A DNA stretch of 64,000 nucleotides. Origin: Ruminococcus sp. GTDB taxonomy: Bacteria > Bacillota > Clostridia > Oscillospirales > Ruminococcaceae. The translations under genes were made by a program, and so were the position numbers. This document shows positions 8,101 to 16,344 of this stretch, in pieces; position 1 is the first letter of the stretch, and every line of letters begins with the position of its first letter. The DNA lies in NCBI GenBank assembly GCA_017472145.1, contig JAFUQX010000058.1:1-64000 (forward strand). The letters run 5' to 3'. A model generated the notes under the pieces. That model was not told where the DNA came from, did not search any database, and worked only from the letters and a program-made list of their open reading frames with translations.

Positions 8101-9582
8101 ATGAGTCAAACAAATCAAAAGAGAGTTACCTTTAACTCCCGTATTGGTTTTATTCTCGTTTCTGCAGGCTGCGCAATCGGCCTTGGAAATGTATGGAAAT
8201 TTCCCTATATATGCAGCGAATACGGCGGCGGTGCATTTTTGTTGATATATCTTCTGTGCCTGCTGTTCCTGGGTCTTCCCATTCTTGTATGTGAATTCGC
8301 TGTGGGCCGCAAGAGCCGGAAGAGCATTGCAAAGGCTTTCGATGTACTGGAACCGGAAGGTACACGATGGCATTTGACAAAATACATGAGCATTGCCGGA
8401 AATTACCTGCTGATGATGTTCTATACAATGGTTACAGGTTGGATGCTCTATTATGTATATCTCTTTATTCAGGGAGATATCATGACCACTCCGGCAGACC
8501 AGATGTCCGGAGTTTTTGACCATATGCTGGCCTCACCAGGAATCATGTCTCTGTTCACCCTCATTGTAATTGTCCTGGGCTTCGGGGTGTGTGCACTGAG
8601 CCTTCAGAATGGCATTGAAAAAATCACAAAATATATCATGAGCCTTCTGATTCTGCTTATGGTTGTACTGGTCGTGAATTCGCTCTGTCTGGACGGAGCT
8701 ATGGAAGGCGTTTCCTTTTATCTGAAGCCCGATCTGAATCGTCTTATGGAGCAGGGAATCGGCAAGGTTACCTTTGCTGCTATGACTCAGGCCTTCTTTA
8801 CGATCAGTGTGGGCAGCGGCTCCATGCTCATCTTCGGCAGCTACATGAAAAAAGACCGCCGTCTGGCCGGTGAGGCTATCAATGTAGTTGCACTGGATAC
8901 AGCTGTAGCTGTCATGGCCGGACTGATCATCATTCCAGCCTGCTTTGCCTATGATGTGCAGCCGGATTCCGGCCCGTCCCTGCTGTTCATTACACTCCCC
9001 AGCATATTTAACAATATGGCTGGCGGAAGAATCTGGGGTATTTTCTTTTTTATATTCATGACCTTCGCTGCATTCACTACGGTGATCGCTGTATTTGAAA
9101 ACATCATCGCCATGACCTGTGAACTGAGCGGCTGGACCCGAAAAAAGTCGGTTCTTTTCAATCTCATCTCCCTGTCTGTTTTGTCTCTCCCAGCAATTTT
9201 TGGCTTCACCCTTTTGTCGGATATACAGCTTCTGGGAGAAGGCTCAACTATCATGGACTTCGAGGACTTCCTGGTTTCCAGCAATATCCTGCCTCTAGGC
9301 TCTCTGGTTATTGTGCTGTTCTGTGTAAAAAAGAACGGATGGGGATGGAGACGGCTTGTAAAGGAAGCCAACACCGGTTCAGGCCTGAAATATCCTGAAA
9401 AGCTCCAGCTCTATGTAACCTATTTTATTCCTCCGGTAATCTGCATTATCTACCTTAAGGGATATTATGACATGTTCGCCGATAAGGGCTTCTGGACTCT
9501 CTTTGGATGGATGTGCTTTGCAATACTGCTGCTTGCTGCAATTTTCTCCGTCTGCTTTCTCAGTAAGCCGAAAAAAGTCTGA
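8101..9582 (+). CDS. sodium-dependent transporter (NSS/SNF family)
   Basis: A 493-residue neurotransmitter:sodium symporter family protein, LeuT-like. The N-terminal motif RIGFILVSAGCAIGLGNVW is the classic helix-1 signature holding Na+ and substrate ligands. About eleven to twelve hydrophobic segments follow. Bacterial members import amino acids or related solutes with Na+. A specific substrate cannot be read. The gene sits 27 bases after trkH with an AAAGGAG site, so co-transcription is likely. The Na+ gradient it needs could come from the decarboxylase pump encoded on the other side of trkA. Confidence 0.9.
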   Translation: MSQTNQKRVTFNSRIGFILVSAGCAIGLGNVWKFPYICSEYGGGAFLLIYLLCLLFLGLPILVCEFAVGRKSRKSIAKAFDVLEPEGTRWHLTKYMSIAGNYLLMMFYTMVTGWMLYYVYLFIQGDIMTTPADQMSGVFDHMLASPGIMSLFTLIVIVLGFGVCALSLQNGIEKITKYIMSLLILLMVVLVVNSLCLDGAMEGVSFYLKPDLNRLMEQGIGKVTFAAMTQAFFTISVGSGSMLIFGSYMKKDRRLAGEAINVVALDTAVAVMAGLIIIPACFAYDVQPDSGPSLLFITLPSIFNNMAGGRIWGIFFFIFMTFAAFTTVIAVFENIIAMTCELSGWTRKKSVLFNLISLSVLSLPAIFGFTLLSDIQLLGEGSTIMDFEDFLVSSNILPLGSLVIVLFCVKKNGWGWRRLVKEANTGSGLKYPEKLQLYVTYFIPPVICIIYLKGYYDMFADKGFWTLFGWMCFAILLLAAIFSVCFLSKPKKV

Positions 9583-9605
9583 AACACTTTAGGTTTAATA
9601 AACAC

Positions 9606-9643
9606 AAAAAGCCTCCGGCTCGCTTCTGAGTCGGAGGCTTTTG
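9606..9643. terminator. bidirectional terminator between the NSS transporter and pyk
   Basis: AAAAA-GCCTCCG (9611-9617) ... CGGAGGC (9632-9638)-TTTT between two convergent genes. It has A and T runs on both sides, so it can serve both strands. Confidence 0.8.
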
Positions 9644-9673
9644 CTTGTATTCAGTTTGGTGAGATATGGCCTA

Positions 9674-11104
9674 TTACTGAAGTGTGTGGTCTACTCTCTC
9701 AACCTTCATCAGGTTTGTTGTATGTGCACAGCCTACCGGAACACCTGCTGTGATAACCACAATATCATCCTTCTCTACCATGCCGCATTCCAGTGCGGCC
9801 TCTACAGCCGCAGAGAACAGATCGTCTGTATTGGTCTTTTCTCCAATAACCAGCGGCTTTACTCCCCAGCTCAAATTGGTCTGACGCCATACCACGTCAC
9901 TTACCGTACAACTGATAATCGGACAGTTCGGGCGGTACTTGGAAATTTCTCTTGCGGTCACGCCGCTCATGGTTACTGTCAGAATCGCCTTTGCATCCAG
10001 GTCATGGGCTGTTGTTACTGTCGCATGAGCAATCGCATTTGCGATATCCTGATTCTGCTGCTTGCAGGTAGCATGAAGTCCCTTATAGTCAATGTTGTCC
10101 TCAGTCGTCTTGGCAATTCTATCCATAGTGCGGACAACCTCAGCCGGATAAGAACCAGCTGCTGTTTCGCCGGAAAGCATGATCGCACTTGTGCCATCGT
10201 AAATCGCATTGGCCACGTCTGTGATCTCTGCACGGGTCGGTCTGGGATTGGAAATCATAGACTCCAGCATCTGTGTAGCCGTAATAACCTGCTTACCAGC
10301 CTGGTATCCCTTGCGGATCAGTTCCTTCTGTACCGCCGGAATCTGCTCAAAGGGAATCTCTACGCCCAGGTCGCCGCGAGCTACCATGATGCCATCTGCG
10401 GACTGAAGAATCTCATCGATATTACGTACGCCCTCCAGATTCTCGATCTTTGCAATAATACGCACATTGAACCAGCCCAGACTGTGTGTGTACTTTCTCA
10501 GGTAGTCAATATCTGCTGCGGTGCTGACAAAGCTGGCTGCAATGAAATCAAAGCCCAGTTTTGCACCAAACTCCAGATCGTTCATGTCTGTTTCACTCAA
10601 ATAGGGCATGGACAGCTTCACGCCCGGTACATTGATACCCTTGTTGTTGGACAGAACTCCGCCATGAATAATGCGGCATACGATATCTGTACGGGATACA
10701 CGCTCTACCACCATCTCAATGACACCATCGTTGATGAGAATGTGCGTACCCGGCTTTACATCATGGGACAAATTCTTGAAAGAAATGCTCCCCACCTTAT
10801 CCGTACAGAGTACATCCTCTGTGGTCAGTGTATAAGTATTGCCTGCATGAATCGTAACCGGCTTATCATCCACAAAACGTCCCAGACGAATTTCCGGGCC
10901 CTTTGTGTCCATCAGGGTAGCAATGGGCAATCCCATCTCCTCACGCAGGCGAACGATCTGGTTGAAACGCTGCTTGTGCATTTCATAATCGCCATGGGAG
11001 AAATTGAAACGAGCCACATTCATACCGGCCTGCATGACGTCACGCATTACCTGATCGTCATCCGTAGCCGGGCCAATTGTACAGACAATTTTTGTTTTTC
11101 TCAT
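9674..11104 (-). CDS. pyk: pyruvate kinase
   Basis: A 476-residue pyruvate kinase, which converts phosphoenolpyruvate and ADP to pyruvate and ATP in the last step of glycolysis. The N-terminus RKTKIVCTIGPA is diagnostic. The substrate loop MDTKGPEIR, the metal-binding MVARGDLGVE and the signature ITATQMLESM are all visible, with the allosteric C-terminal domain after residue about 350. It lacks the extra phosphoenolpyruvate-synthase-like C-terminal domain of Bacillus enzymes. The frame is open 29 codons further upstream, but the ATG at 11104 has CGAAGGAGC before it and fits the family start. Confidence 0.97.
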   Translation of the reverse strand: MRKTKIVCTIGPATDDDQVMRDVMQAGMNVARFNFSHGDYEMHKQRFNQIVRLREEMGLPIATLMDTKGPEIRLGRFVDDKPVTIHAGNTYTLTTEDVLCTDKVGSISFKNLSHDVKPGTHILINDGVIEMVVERVSRTDIVCRIIHGGVLSNNKGINVPGVKLSMPYLSETDMNDLEFGAKLGFDFIAASFVSTAADIDYLRKYTHSLGWFNVRIIAKIENLEGVRNIDEILQSADGIMVARGDLGVEIPFEQIPAVQKELIRKGYQAGKQVITATQMLESMISNPRPTRAEITDVANAIYDGTSAIMLSGETAAGSYPAEVVRTMDRIAKTTEDNIDYKGLHATCKQQNQDIANAIAHATVTTAHDLDAKAILTVTMSGVTAREISKYRPNCPIISCTVSDVVWRQTNLSWGVKPLVIGEKTNTDDLFSAAVEAALECGMVEKDDIVVITAGVPVGCAHTTNLMKVERVDHTLQ

Positions 11105-11171
11105 AATACTTGCTCCTTCGTTTATGGATTCATTTATATTGCTTTTGCGACAGGAACTATCGTCTGTTCCT

Positions 11172-11177
11172 ATTATA
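11172..11177 (-). promoter_or_regulatory. extended -10 promoter element of pyk
   Basis: TGGTATAAT on the minus strand (hexamer 11172-11177), about 68 bases upstream of the pyk ATG. The -35 region is weak. Confidence 0.5.
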
Positions 11178-11226
11178 CCACATTCTCTCACAAAAGGGAA
11201 GCTATTTTTATGTTAAAATTAATACA

Positions 11227-12030
11227 TTATTTGCTATGAATCCACTCAATAAGATTTTCTGCCAGAATTCCACGATTTTCTGCATCTGTCAGACCCAGGG
11301 CAAAGAAACGCTCCAGCTCCTCAGTGTGATCCCACATAGGAAAATCCACCCCGAAAAAACAATTTTCTGCTCCGTGCCTGCGGATAAAGCGTACTGCATC
11401 CTCCGGAGTCATAAAGCCCAGACAGCTGCTGGTGTCCAGTCTCAGCCGATCAGAAGGCCTGAGCATTTCAGCCGCCTCCTCCCACCGACGATACCCGCCC
11501 AGGTGGGCTGCAATCACTCTCAGCCGAGGAAAATCCTTCAGCACCTTGGCCATTCGCGTCGGCGTAGAAAAACATCTGTGCGGATCTCCCATATGCATAA
11601 GAATGGGCAGACCGGAAGCCTGAATCATTTCATACATAGGATAGACCTTAGGGTCATCCATGTTGAAGCTCTGGAAGTCCGGATGAAGCTTGATACCCTT
11701 GAAGGGCTGTTTCAGAATCGCCTTAAACTCCTCCTCCAGCATTTCCGATTCCGGATGCAGAGCTGCAAAGCCGATGCACTGGGGATATTGTGTACATATC
11801 TCTCCAATAAAAGCGTTTATAGCGCCGGCCTGAGCCGGATGTGTAGCTGTGGAACAAACAAGATAGCCGTCCATTCCAGCCCGATCACCGCTTTGCAGAA
11901 GCTCACCCATGCGGCCCTCATGACTCATGGGCAGGTCATAAAACTGAGAGATCCCTTCTGTAGCCTTTTCTGCGATTTTATCCGGAAAAATATGGGCGTG
12001 CGCATCTATCACTGTATAACCATTATACAT
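11227..12030 (-). CDS. amidohydrolase family protein (metal-dependent hydrolase)
   Basis: A 267-residue TIM-barrel hydrolase of the amidohydrolase-2 (ACMSD-like) superfamily. The HxH metal motif is at H11/H13 (IDAHAHIFP), followed by GIKLHPD, then LMHMGDP and AAHLGG with the two barrel histidines, and FGVDFPMWD with the metal-binding Asp. These enzymes hydrolyse or decarboxylate small cyclic or aromatic substrates, and the actual substrate is unknown. It starts 18 bases after the helicase stop codon, so it is probably the second gene of that operon. Confidence 0.88.
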   Translation of the reverse strand: MYNGYTVIDAHAHIFPDKIAEKATEGISQFYDLPMSHEGRMGELLQSGDRAGMDGYLVCSTATHPAQAGAINAFIGEICTQYPQCIGFAALHPESEMLEEEFKAILKQPFKGIKLHPDFQSFNMDDPKVYPMYEMIQASGLPILMHMGDPHRCFSTPTRMAKVLKDFPRLRVIAAHLGGYRRWEEAAEMLRPSDRLRLDTSSCLGFMTPEDAVRFIRRHGAENCFFGVDFPMWDHTEELERFFALGLTDAENRGILAENLIEWIHSK

Positions 12031-12048
12031 TTCTCTCTTTTCCCTCCT

Positions 12049-14412
12049 TCAGATTTTCTGTATCTTTGCATAATTCGACATCAGCTTCTTTGTTCCCACA
12101 CGGTCAAAAGCCACTTCTAGCAAAAAGTCATTTGCCATTTTCGTTACATTCAGAACCGTGCCTTCTCCAAAGATATTGTGCCGTACACGATCTCCCGAGC
12201 TGAATTGCTTTGCACCGGAAGTACTTGCTTTTTTCTCCTTTGCCAGCTGCTCCTGAAGGGATATAGAATGCGTAGGATCAGCCAGTTTTTGTCTGGATGA
12301 AGTGTTTGACGCTCGTCTTGCGCTTTTCTTATCAATCAGGGAATAGTCGATCTCATTCAGAAATCGGGAGCAGCTGTTGCACATGGTTGAGCCAAAAAGC
12401 ATTCTTCTGTCTGCGGTACTGAGATAGAGCCGTTTTTTGGCGCGGGTAATGGCAACATAGGCCAGACGGCGCTCCTCCTCCATATCCATAGGATCCAATG
12501 AGGTGATGGCCCGTGTGCCAGGAAAAACATTCTCCTCAAAACCAACAATGAATACATTACCGAATTCAAGGCCCTTGGAGGCATGCATGGTCATCATAAG
12601 CACCACATCCTGCTCCGGTTCATATTTATCCACATCTGTAAACAAGGAAATTTCCTCCAGAAAGCCGCCCAATGTCGGCTGGTCATTTTCCTTTGCGTAG
12701 GAAAGCATGGAGGACTTCAGTTCCTCAATATTCTCCAGTCGTGTCCGGCCCTCTTCGCCCTGGGCCTGAAGCATTTCCAGATAGCCGGTTTTTTCCATAA
12801 GCAGGTCAAGCAGCTGATCAAAGGGCAGCTCCTCCGCCTTCTCTGCCAGCATATCCATCATTGCTGCAAACTTTTTCAGGGATGCCGCTTTTTTAGAAAG
12901 AATGGGGTAGCGGTCCGCTGTACGCATGACCTCAAGGGGAGAAAGCCGCAGATCCTGTGAAATATGATCCAGCAGAGAAAGGGTTGCATCACCGAGGCCG
13001 CGCTTGGGCTCATTGACGATCCGATGGAAACGCAGGACATCATTTTCATTATTGATCACACTCAGGTAGGCTATGATATCCTTGACCTCCTTACGGTCAT
13101 AGAAGCGCAGACCACCGTAAATCCGATAGGGAATTCCACTCCGTACAAACGTACGTTCCAGAGCATTTGACTGTGCATTCATACGATAGAGAACAGCAAA
13201 ATCCCGATAGGAAGCCCCCTTTTCCACTTGCTTTACAATGGTCTTGGTGACAAAAGCTGCCTCGTCTGCTTCGTCCGCAGCCTTATACCATATGATCCGC
13301 TCTCCGATACCGGCCTCTGTCCAGAGATGCTTTTCCTTACGTCCCTGGTTGTTGGCGATCACATTATTGGCCGCCTGAAGAATCGTCCCGGTGGAACGAT
13401 AATTCTGCTCCAGACGAATTACCTTGCTGCCTGGAAAGGACTCTTCAAAGCTGAGAATATTCTCAATGGTCGCACCGCGAAAACGATAGATACTCTGATC
13501 ATCATCGCCTACTACGCAAAGGTTCTGATGCTTTCCAGCCAGCAGCTGAATCAGTCGGAACTGGGCCTGGTTGGTATCCTGGTACTCATCTACCAGAATA
13601 TACCGGAAGCGGTTCTGATAATATTCCAGCTCCTCCGGATGCCGTTCAAAGAGACGTACAGTAAGATAAATCAAATCGTCAAAATCCATTGCATTGGACA
13701 GAAAGAGCCGCCGCTGATATTCAGCATAGAGCTTGGCGATAACAGTCCGGCGGTAGTCTGAGCCAGCCTCAAGAAGCATGTCCTCCGGAGAAATCATTTC
13801 ATCCTTGGCCATGCTCACCTCACCTAATACAGTTTTAGGCGGAAACAGCTTGTCCGATATGTCCAGATCCGCAATACAGTTCTTCATAAGCCGTTTGCTG
13901 TCATCAGAATCATAGATGGTAAAATCCCGATTAAATCCGAGCAGGGAGATACTCCTGCGCAGAATCCGCACACAGGCAGAATGAAATGTAGAAGCATGAA
14001 TCTCCTGGGCCTCCTCACCCAGCATATCCGCCAGACGAGCTTTCATTTCGCCGGCAGCCTTATTTGTAAAAGTAATGGCCAGAATATTCCACGGCTGGAT
14101 GGGATACACCGCCAGTATATCCCTGAGACGCTCCTTGTCCTCCTCGGCTGTACCGTTTACATAACCCTCCAGATATTCCAGATCATCGGGGAAAATACGC
14201 TTATCCGCCTTCTCCCAGGCATCCCCGAAATAAACCATTCCAGCAATCCGGTTCATAATGGCAGTGGTCTTTCCGCTGCCGGCTCCCGCCAGAACCAGAA
14301 CCGGCCCATTCACTCGGAATACCGTTTCCATCTGAGGCGGATTCAACTTGTGAAAATATCGTGCCAATGCCTTTCTTTTCAGTTCGATTACACTCATCTC
14401 AGCCACATTCAT
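12049..14412 (-). CDS. pcrA: ATP-dependent DNA helicase PcrA/UvrD
   Basis: A 787-residue superfamily 1A helicase acting in DNA repair and replication-fork maintenance. Motif I (AGAGSGKT), motif Ia/II (VDEYQDTNQ), motif III (GDDDQSIYRFRGA), motif IV (LEQNYRST) and motif VI (AYVAITRAKKRLYL) are present. The C-terminus is the PcrA-type Tudor-like domain, beginning near SSGDRVRHNIFGEG, which binds RNA polymerase in relatives. The open frame extends 47 codons upstream, but the ATG at 14412 follows AGGAAAAGAGG and lies downstream of a good -10, so the shorter start is used. Confidence 0.95.
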   Translation of the reverse strand: MNVAEMSVIELKRKALARYFHKLNPPQMETVFRVNGPVLVLAGAGSGKTTAIMNRIAGMVYFGDAWEKADKRIFPDDLEYLEGYVNGTAEEDKERLRDILAVYPIQPWNILAITFTNKAAGEMKARLADMLGEEAQEIHASTFHSACVRILRRSISLLGFNRDFTIYDSDDSKRLMKNCIADLDISDKLFPPKTVLGEVSMAKDEMISPEDMLLEAGSDYRRTVIAKLYAEYQRRLFLSNAMDFDDLIYLTVRLFERHPEELEYYQNRFRYILVDEYQDTNQAQFRLIQLLAGKHQNLCVVGDDDQSIYRFRGATIENILSFEESFPGSKVIRLEQNYRSTGTILQAANNVIANNQGRKEKHLWTEAGIGERIIWYKAADEADEAAFVTKTIVKQVEKGASYRDFAVLYRMNAQSNALERTFVRSGIPYRIYGGLRFYDRKEVKDIIAYLSVINNENDVLRFHRIVNEPKRGLGDATLSLLDHISQDLRLSPLEVMRTADRYPILSKKAASLKKFAAMMDMLAEKAEELPFDQLLDLLMEKTGYLEMLQAQGEEGRTRLENIEELKSSMLSYAKENDQPTLGGFLEEISLFTDVDKYEPEQDVVLMMTMHASKGLEFGNVFIVGFEENVFPGTRAITSLDPMDMEEERRLAYVAITRAKKRLYLSTADRRMLFGSTMCNSCSRFLNEIDYSLIDKKSARRASNTSSRQKLADPTHSISLQEQLAKEKKASTSGAKQFSSGDRVRHNIFGEGTVLNVTKMANDFLLEVAFDRVGTKKLMSNYAKIQKI

Positions 14413-14443
14413 TCCTCTTTTCCTGCATAAATTCACTTCCCTT

Positions 14444-14472
14444 ATTATATCACATTTCACAGAGCTTGAAAA
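14444..14472 (-). promoter_or_regulatory. promoter of pcrA
   Basis: Minus strand: -35 TTTTCA (14467-14472), 17 bases, -10 TATAAT (14444-14449), about 32 bases before the chosen ATG. Confidence 0.5.
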
Positions 14473-14524
14473 GACCCATCTTTCATTTTTTATAATCCAT
14501 TTCCTTTTTACCAGATTTTTGCCA

Positions 14525-14553
14525 TTGCAGATTCTGTATATCTGCGGTATCAT
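14525..14553 (+). promoter_or_regulatory. candidate promoter of the C39/dockerin gene
   Basis: TTGCAG (14525-14530), 17 bases, TATCAT (14548-14553), upstream of a strong AAGGAGG and the ATG at 14590. Confidence 0.4.
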
Positions 14554-14589
14554 AAGGAGAGTATAGCGTTATGAAAAAGGAGGCTTTTT

Positions 14590-15426
14590 ATGAAAAATCT
14601 GTTTGCTATCCTGAGTGCTGTGGTTCTCACCAGCACCCTGTCCTTGTCTGTTTCAGCTTTTGCACCAGGCGGAGCAGCAGACACTCCGGCCATTGAGTCC
14701 TTTTCCACATGGACGCAGTTTGCAAGTCCCGACACGCAGACTCCAGCTATTGACGAAACAGGATGCCTTGACTATTCACTGGCTAAAATCGCCGTACGGT
14801 ATAACCTTCCTCTGGATGGTGCAGATGTGTTTGACACATCCTATACCTACTACACAGAGTTTGTAGAGGAGGCCATCCACCCGGCCTATACAAAGGCTGT
14901 ATACTTCTCAGAACACTTTGCACCTCTTGTACGATTCGAGGAGCAGGTGCCTATAAATGCCGACACAGCTTCTCAAAGCTGGGAGCAGGCCTATGAATAC
15001 TGTCATTCTCTCCAGGGCGATATCCCCAGAGCCTTTGTTCTTGAAATGCACACTGCTTCCGGAAGCAGCCATTTTGTGGCAGTAGAATCTTTGGATCCTG
15101 TCCAGGAAAGACTCTATCTTTATGATTCCGGCGATCGTTTCTCAGAGTATCTGGGAGACAGCGTTTCTCAGTCCCGGGGCTATCATGTAGAAAGTATTTA
15201 CACCATAAAAATCCTCACTGTTCCGGGCGATGCAGACGGAGACGCACAAATTACTCTGTCTGATGCCGTTCTTCTGGGAATGCTTCTGATGCACGATACA
15301 AAATATGATCTGCGGTATGACGCCAATCAGGACGGACTTCTCACCGCTGAGGACACGGACTATATCACCCGATATGCTCAATATACTCAATTGTCAGCGG
15401 AGGGAGGAAATGCATCCATAAAATGA
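14590..15426 (+). CDS. secreted dockerin protein with C39-like peptidase fold
   Basis: A 278-residue exported protein with a Sec signal peptide at residues 1-23 (cleavage near VSA-FA). Residues 55-205 resemble the C39-like (peptidase_C39_2) papain-fold family. The candidate triad is C59 in TGCLDYSLAKIA, H161 in SSHFVAVES and D179 in LYDSGD. Residues 212-265 are a type I dockerin with two Ca-binding repeats (GDADGDAQITLSD and YDANQDGLLTAED), so the protein probably docks to a cohesin of a cellulosome-like complex. The enzymatic claim rests on motif spacing only. Its 3' end overlaps the convergent tRNA thiolase gene by 40 bases. Confidence 0.75.
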   Translation: MKNLFAILSAVVLTSTLSLSVSAFAPGGAADTPAIESFSTWTQFASPDTQTPAIDETGCLDYSLAKIAVRYNLPLDGADVFDTSYTYYTEFVEEAIHPAYTKAVYFSEHFAPLVRFEEQVPINADTASQSWEQAYEYCHSLQGDIPRAFVLEMHTASGSSHFVAVESLDPVQERLYLYDSGDRFSEYLGDSVSQSRGYHVESIYTIKILTVPGDADGDAQITLSDAVLLGMLLMHDTKYDLRYDANQDGLLTAEDTDYITRYAQYTQLSAEGGNASIK

Positions 15427-16220
15427 TGATAGCGGTCGCCCTCATGATAGGAGATGATCCTTCGCAGATCAACATTCCACACGCTGCGGAAGATGTGATG
15501 TTCAATGTCCGGATTCACAGACTTGAGCGAACGGATCAGCTCCTTGATCTCCTGCCGTTTGGAGACATTCTGTTGCTCTTCTCCATGCTCTGCGGTCATG
15601 CGGCAGGCACATCGCAGAAAGTGCAGGTCATTTTCCATGGCCCAATCAATAATATCCTTCTCCCGAACATAGTACAGGGGACGGATAACCTGCATTCCTT
15701 CAAAGTTTTCACTGTGAAGTCGGGGCATCATAGTCTGCACCTGACCGCCGTAAAGCAGGCCCATAAGAATGGTTTCAATCACATCATCAAAGTGATGTCC
15801 CAGAGCAATTTTGTTACAGCCGCGCTCCATGGCCGCCTGATAAAGCGCACCTCGGCGAAGCTTTGCACAAAGGAAGCAAGGGTTATTTTTCACATGCTCT
15901 ACAGAGGAGAATATTTGCGTGTCAAATATATCCAGACTCAGCCCCAGTGTTTTCGCATTCAGAAAAATCTGCTGCCGGTTTTCCGGCGCATAACCCGGAT
16001 CCATGCACAAAAAGGTCAGCCGAAAGGGTACTTCTCCAATGGACTGATATTTTTCCATGCATTCAGCCAGCAGCATGGAGTCCTTCCCTCCAGAAATACA
16101 CACAGCAATATGATCGCCCGGCTCGGCCATCCGAAACTCTCTCACACCCTTGGTAAATTTGTTCCAGATGGTCTTTCTGTATTTCTGCATGATGCTTTCC
16201 ATCGCAGAACTCTGCTTCAT
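15387..16220 (-). CDS. TtcA-like tRNA 2-thiocytidine synthetase (PP-loop ATPase)
   Basis: A 277-residue PP-loop protein with SGGKDS at residues 43-48. An Fe-S-type cysteine pair C115/C118 (NPCFLCAKLRRG) and C204/C206 (LRCACRMT) match the TtcA/TtuA group, which thiolates tRNA using a [4Fe-4S] cluster. ALGHHFDD is the second conserved motif. TtcA proper modifies C32 of tRNA, but a related thiolase or desulfidase cannot be ruled out. The ATG at 16220 is used because the GTG three codons upstream would abut the AAGAGG site. The final 40 bases overlap the convergent dockerin gene. Confidence 0.85.
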   Translation of the reverse strand: MKQSSAMESIMQKYRKTIWNKFTKGVREFRMAEPGDHIAVCISGGKDSMLLAECMEKYQSIGEVPFRLTFLCMDPGYAPENRQQIFLNAKTLGLSLDIFDTQIFSSVEHVKNNPCFLCAKLRRGALYQAAMERGCNKIALGHHFDDVIETILMGLLYGGQVQTMMPRLHSENFEGMQVIRPLYYVREKDIIDWAMENDLHFLRCACRMTAEHGEEQQNVSKRQEIKELIRSLKSVNPDIEHHIFRSVWNVDLRRIISYHEGDRYHHFMDAFPPSADN

Positions 16221-16296
16221 TTTGCGCACCTCTTTTCTTCATTTTTTCTGTATCATTATAGCGCATATAAGCACCTTTGTCAATGCAAAAGCACAA

Positions 16297-16335
16297 AAGC
16301 AAGGCTGTCACCCATTGCAGTGACAGCCTTGCTTC
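16297..16335 (-). terminator. terminator of metG
   Basis: Perfect 14-bp stem, AAGCAAGGCTGTCA (16297-16310) with TGACAGCCTTGCTT (16321-16334), downstream of the tRNA synthetase stop, reading left on the minus strand into TTTTG. Confidence 0.8.
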
Positions 16336-16344
16336 ATTTTACGA

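Noticed and set aside
9641..11239. A 532-codon open frame on the plus strand opposite pyruvate kinase
   Set aside because: It mirrors pyk codons, has no ribosome binding site and no recognisable protein pattern.
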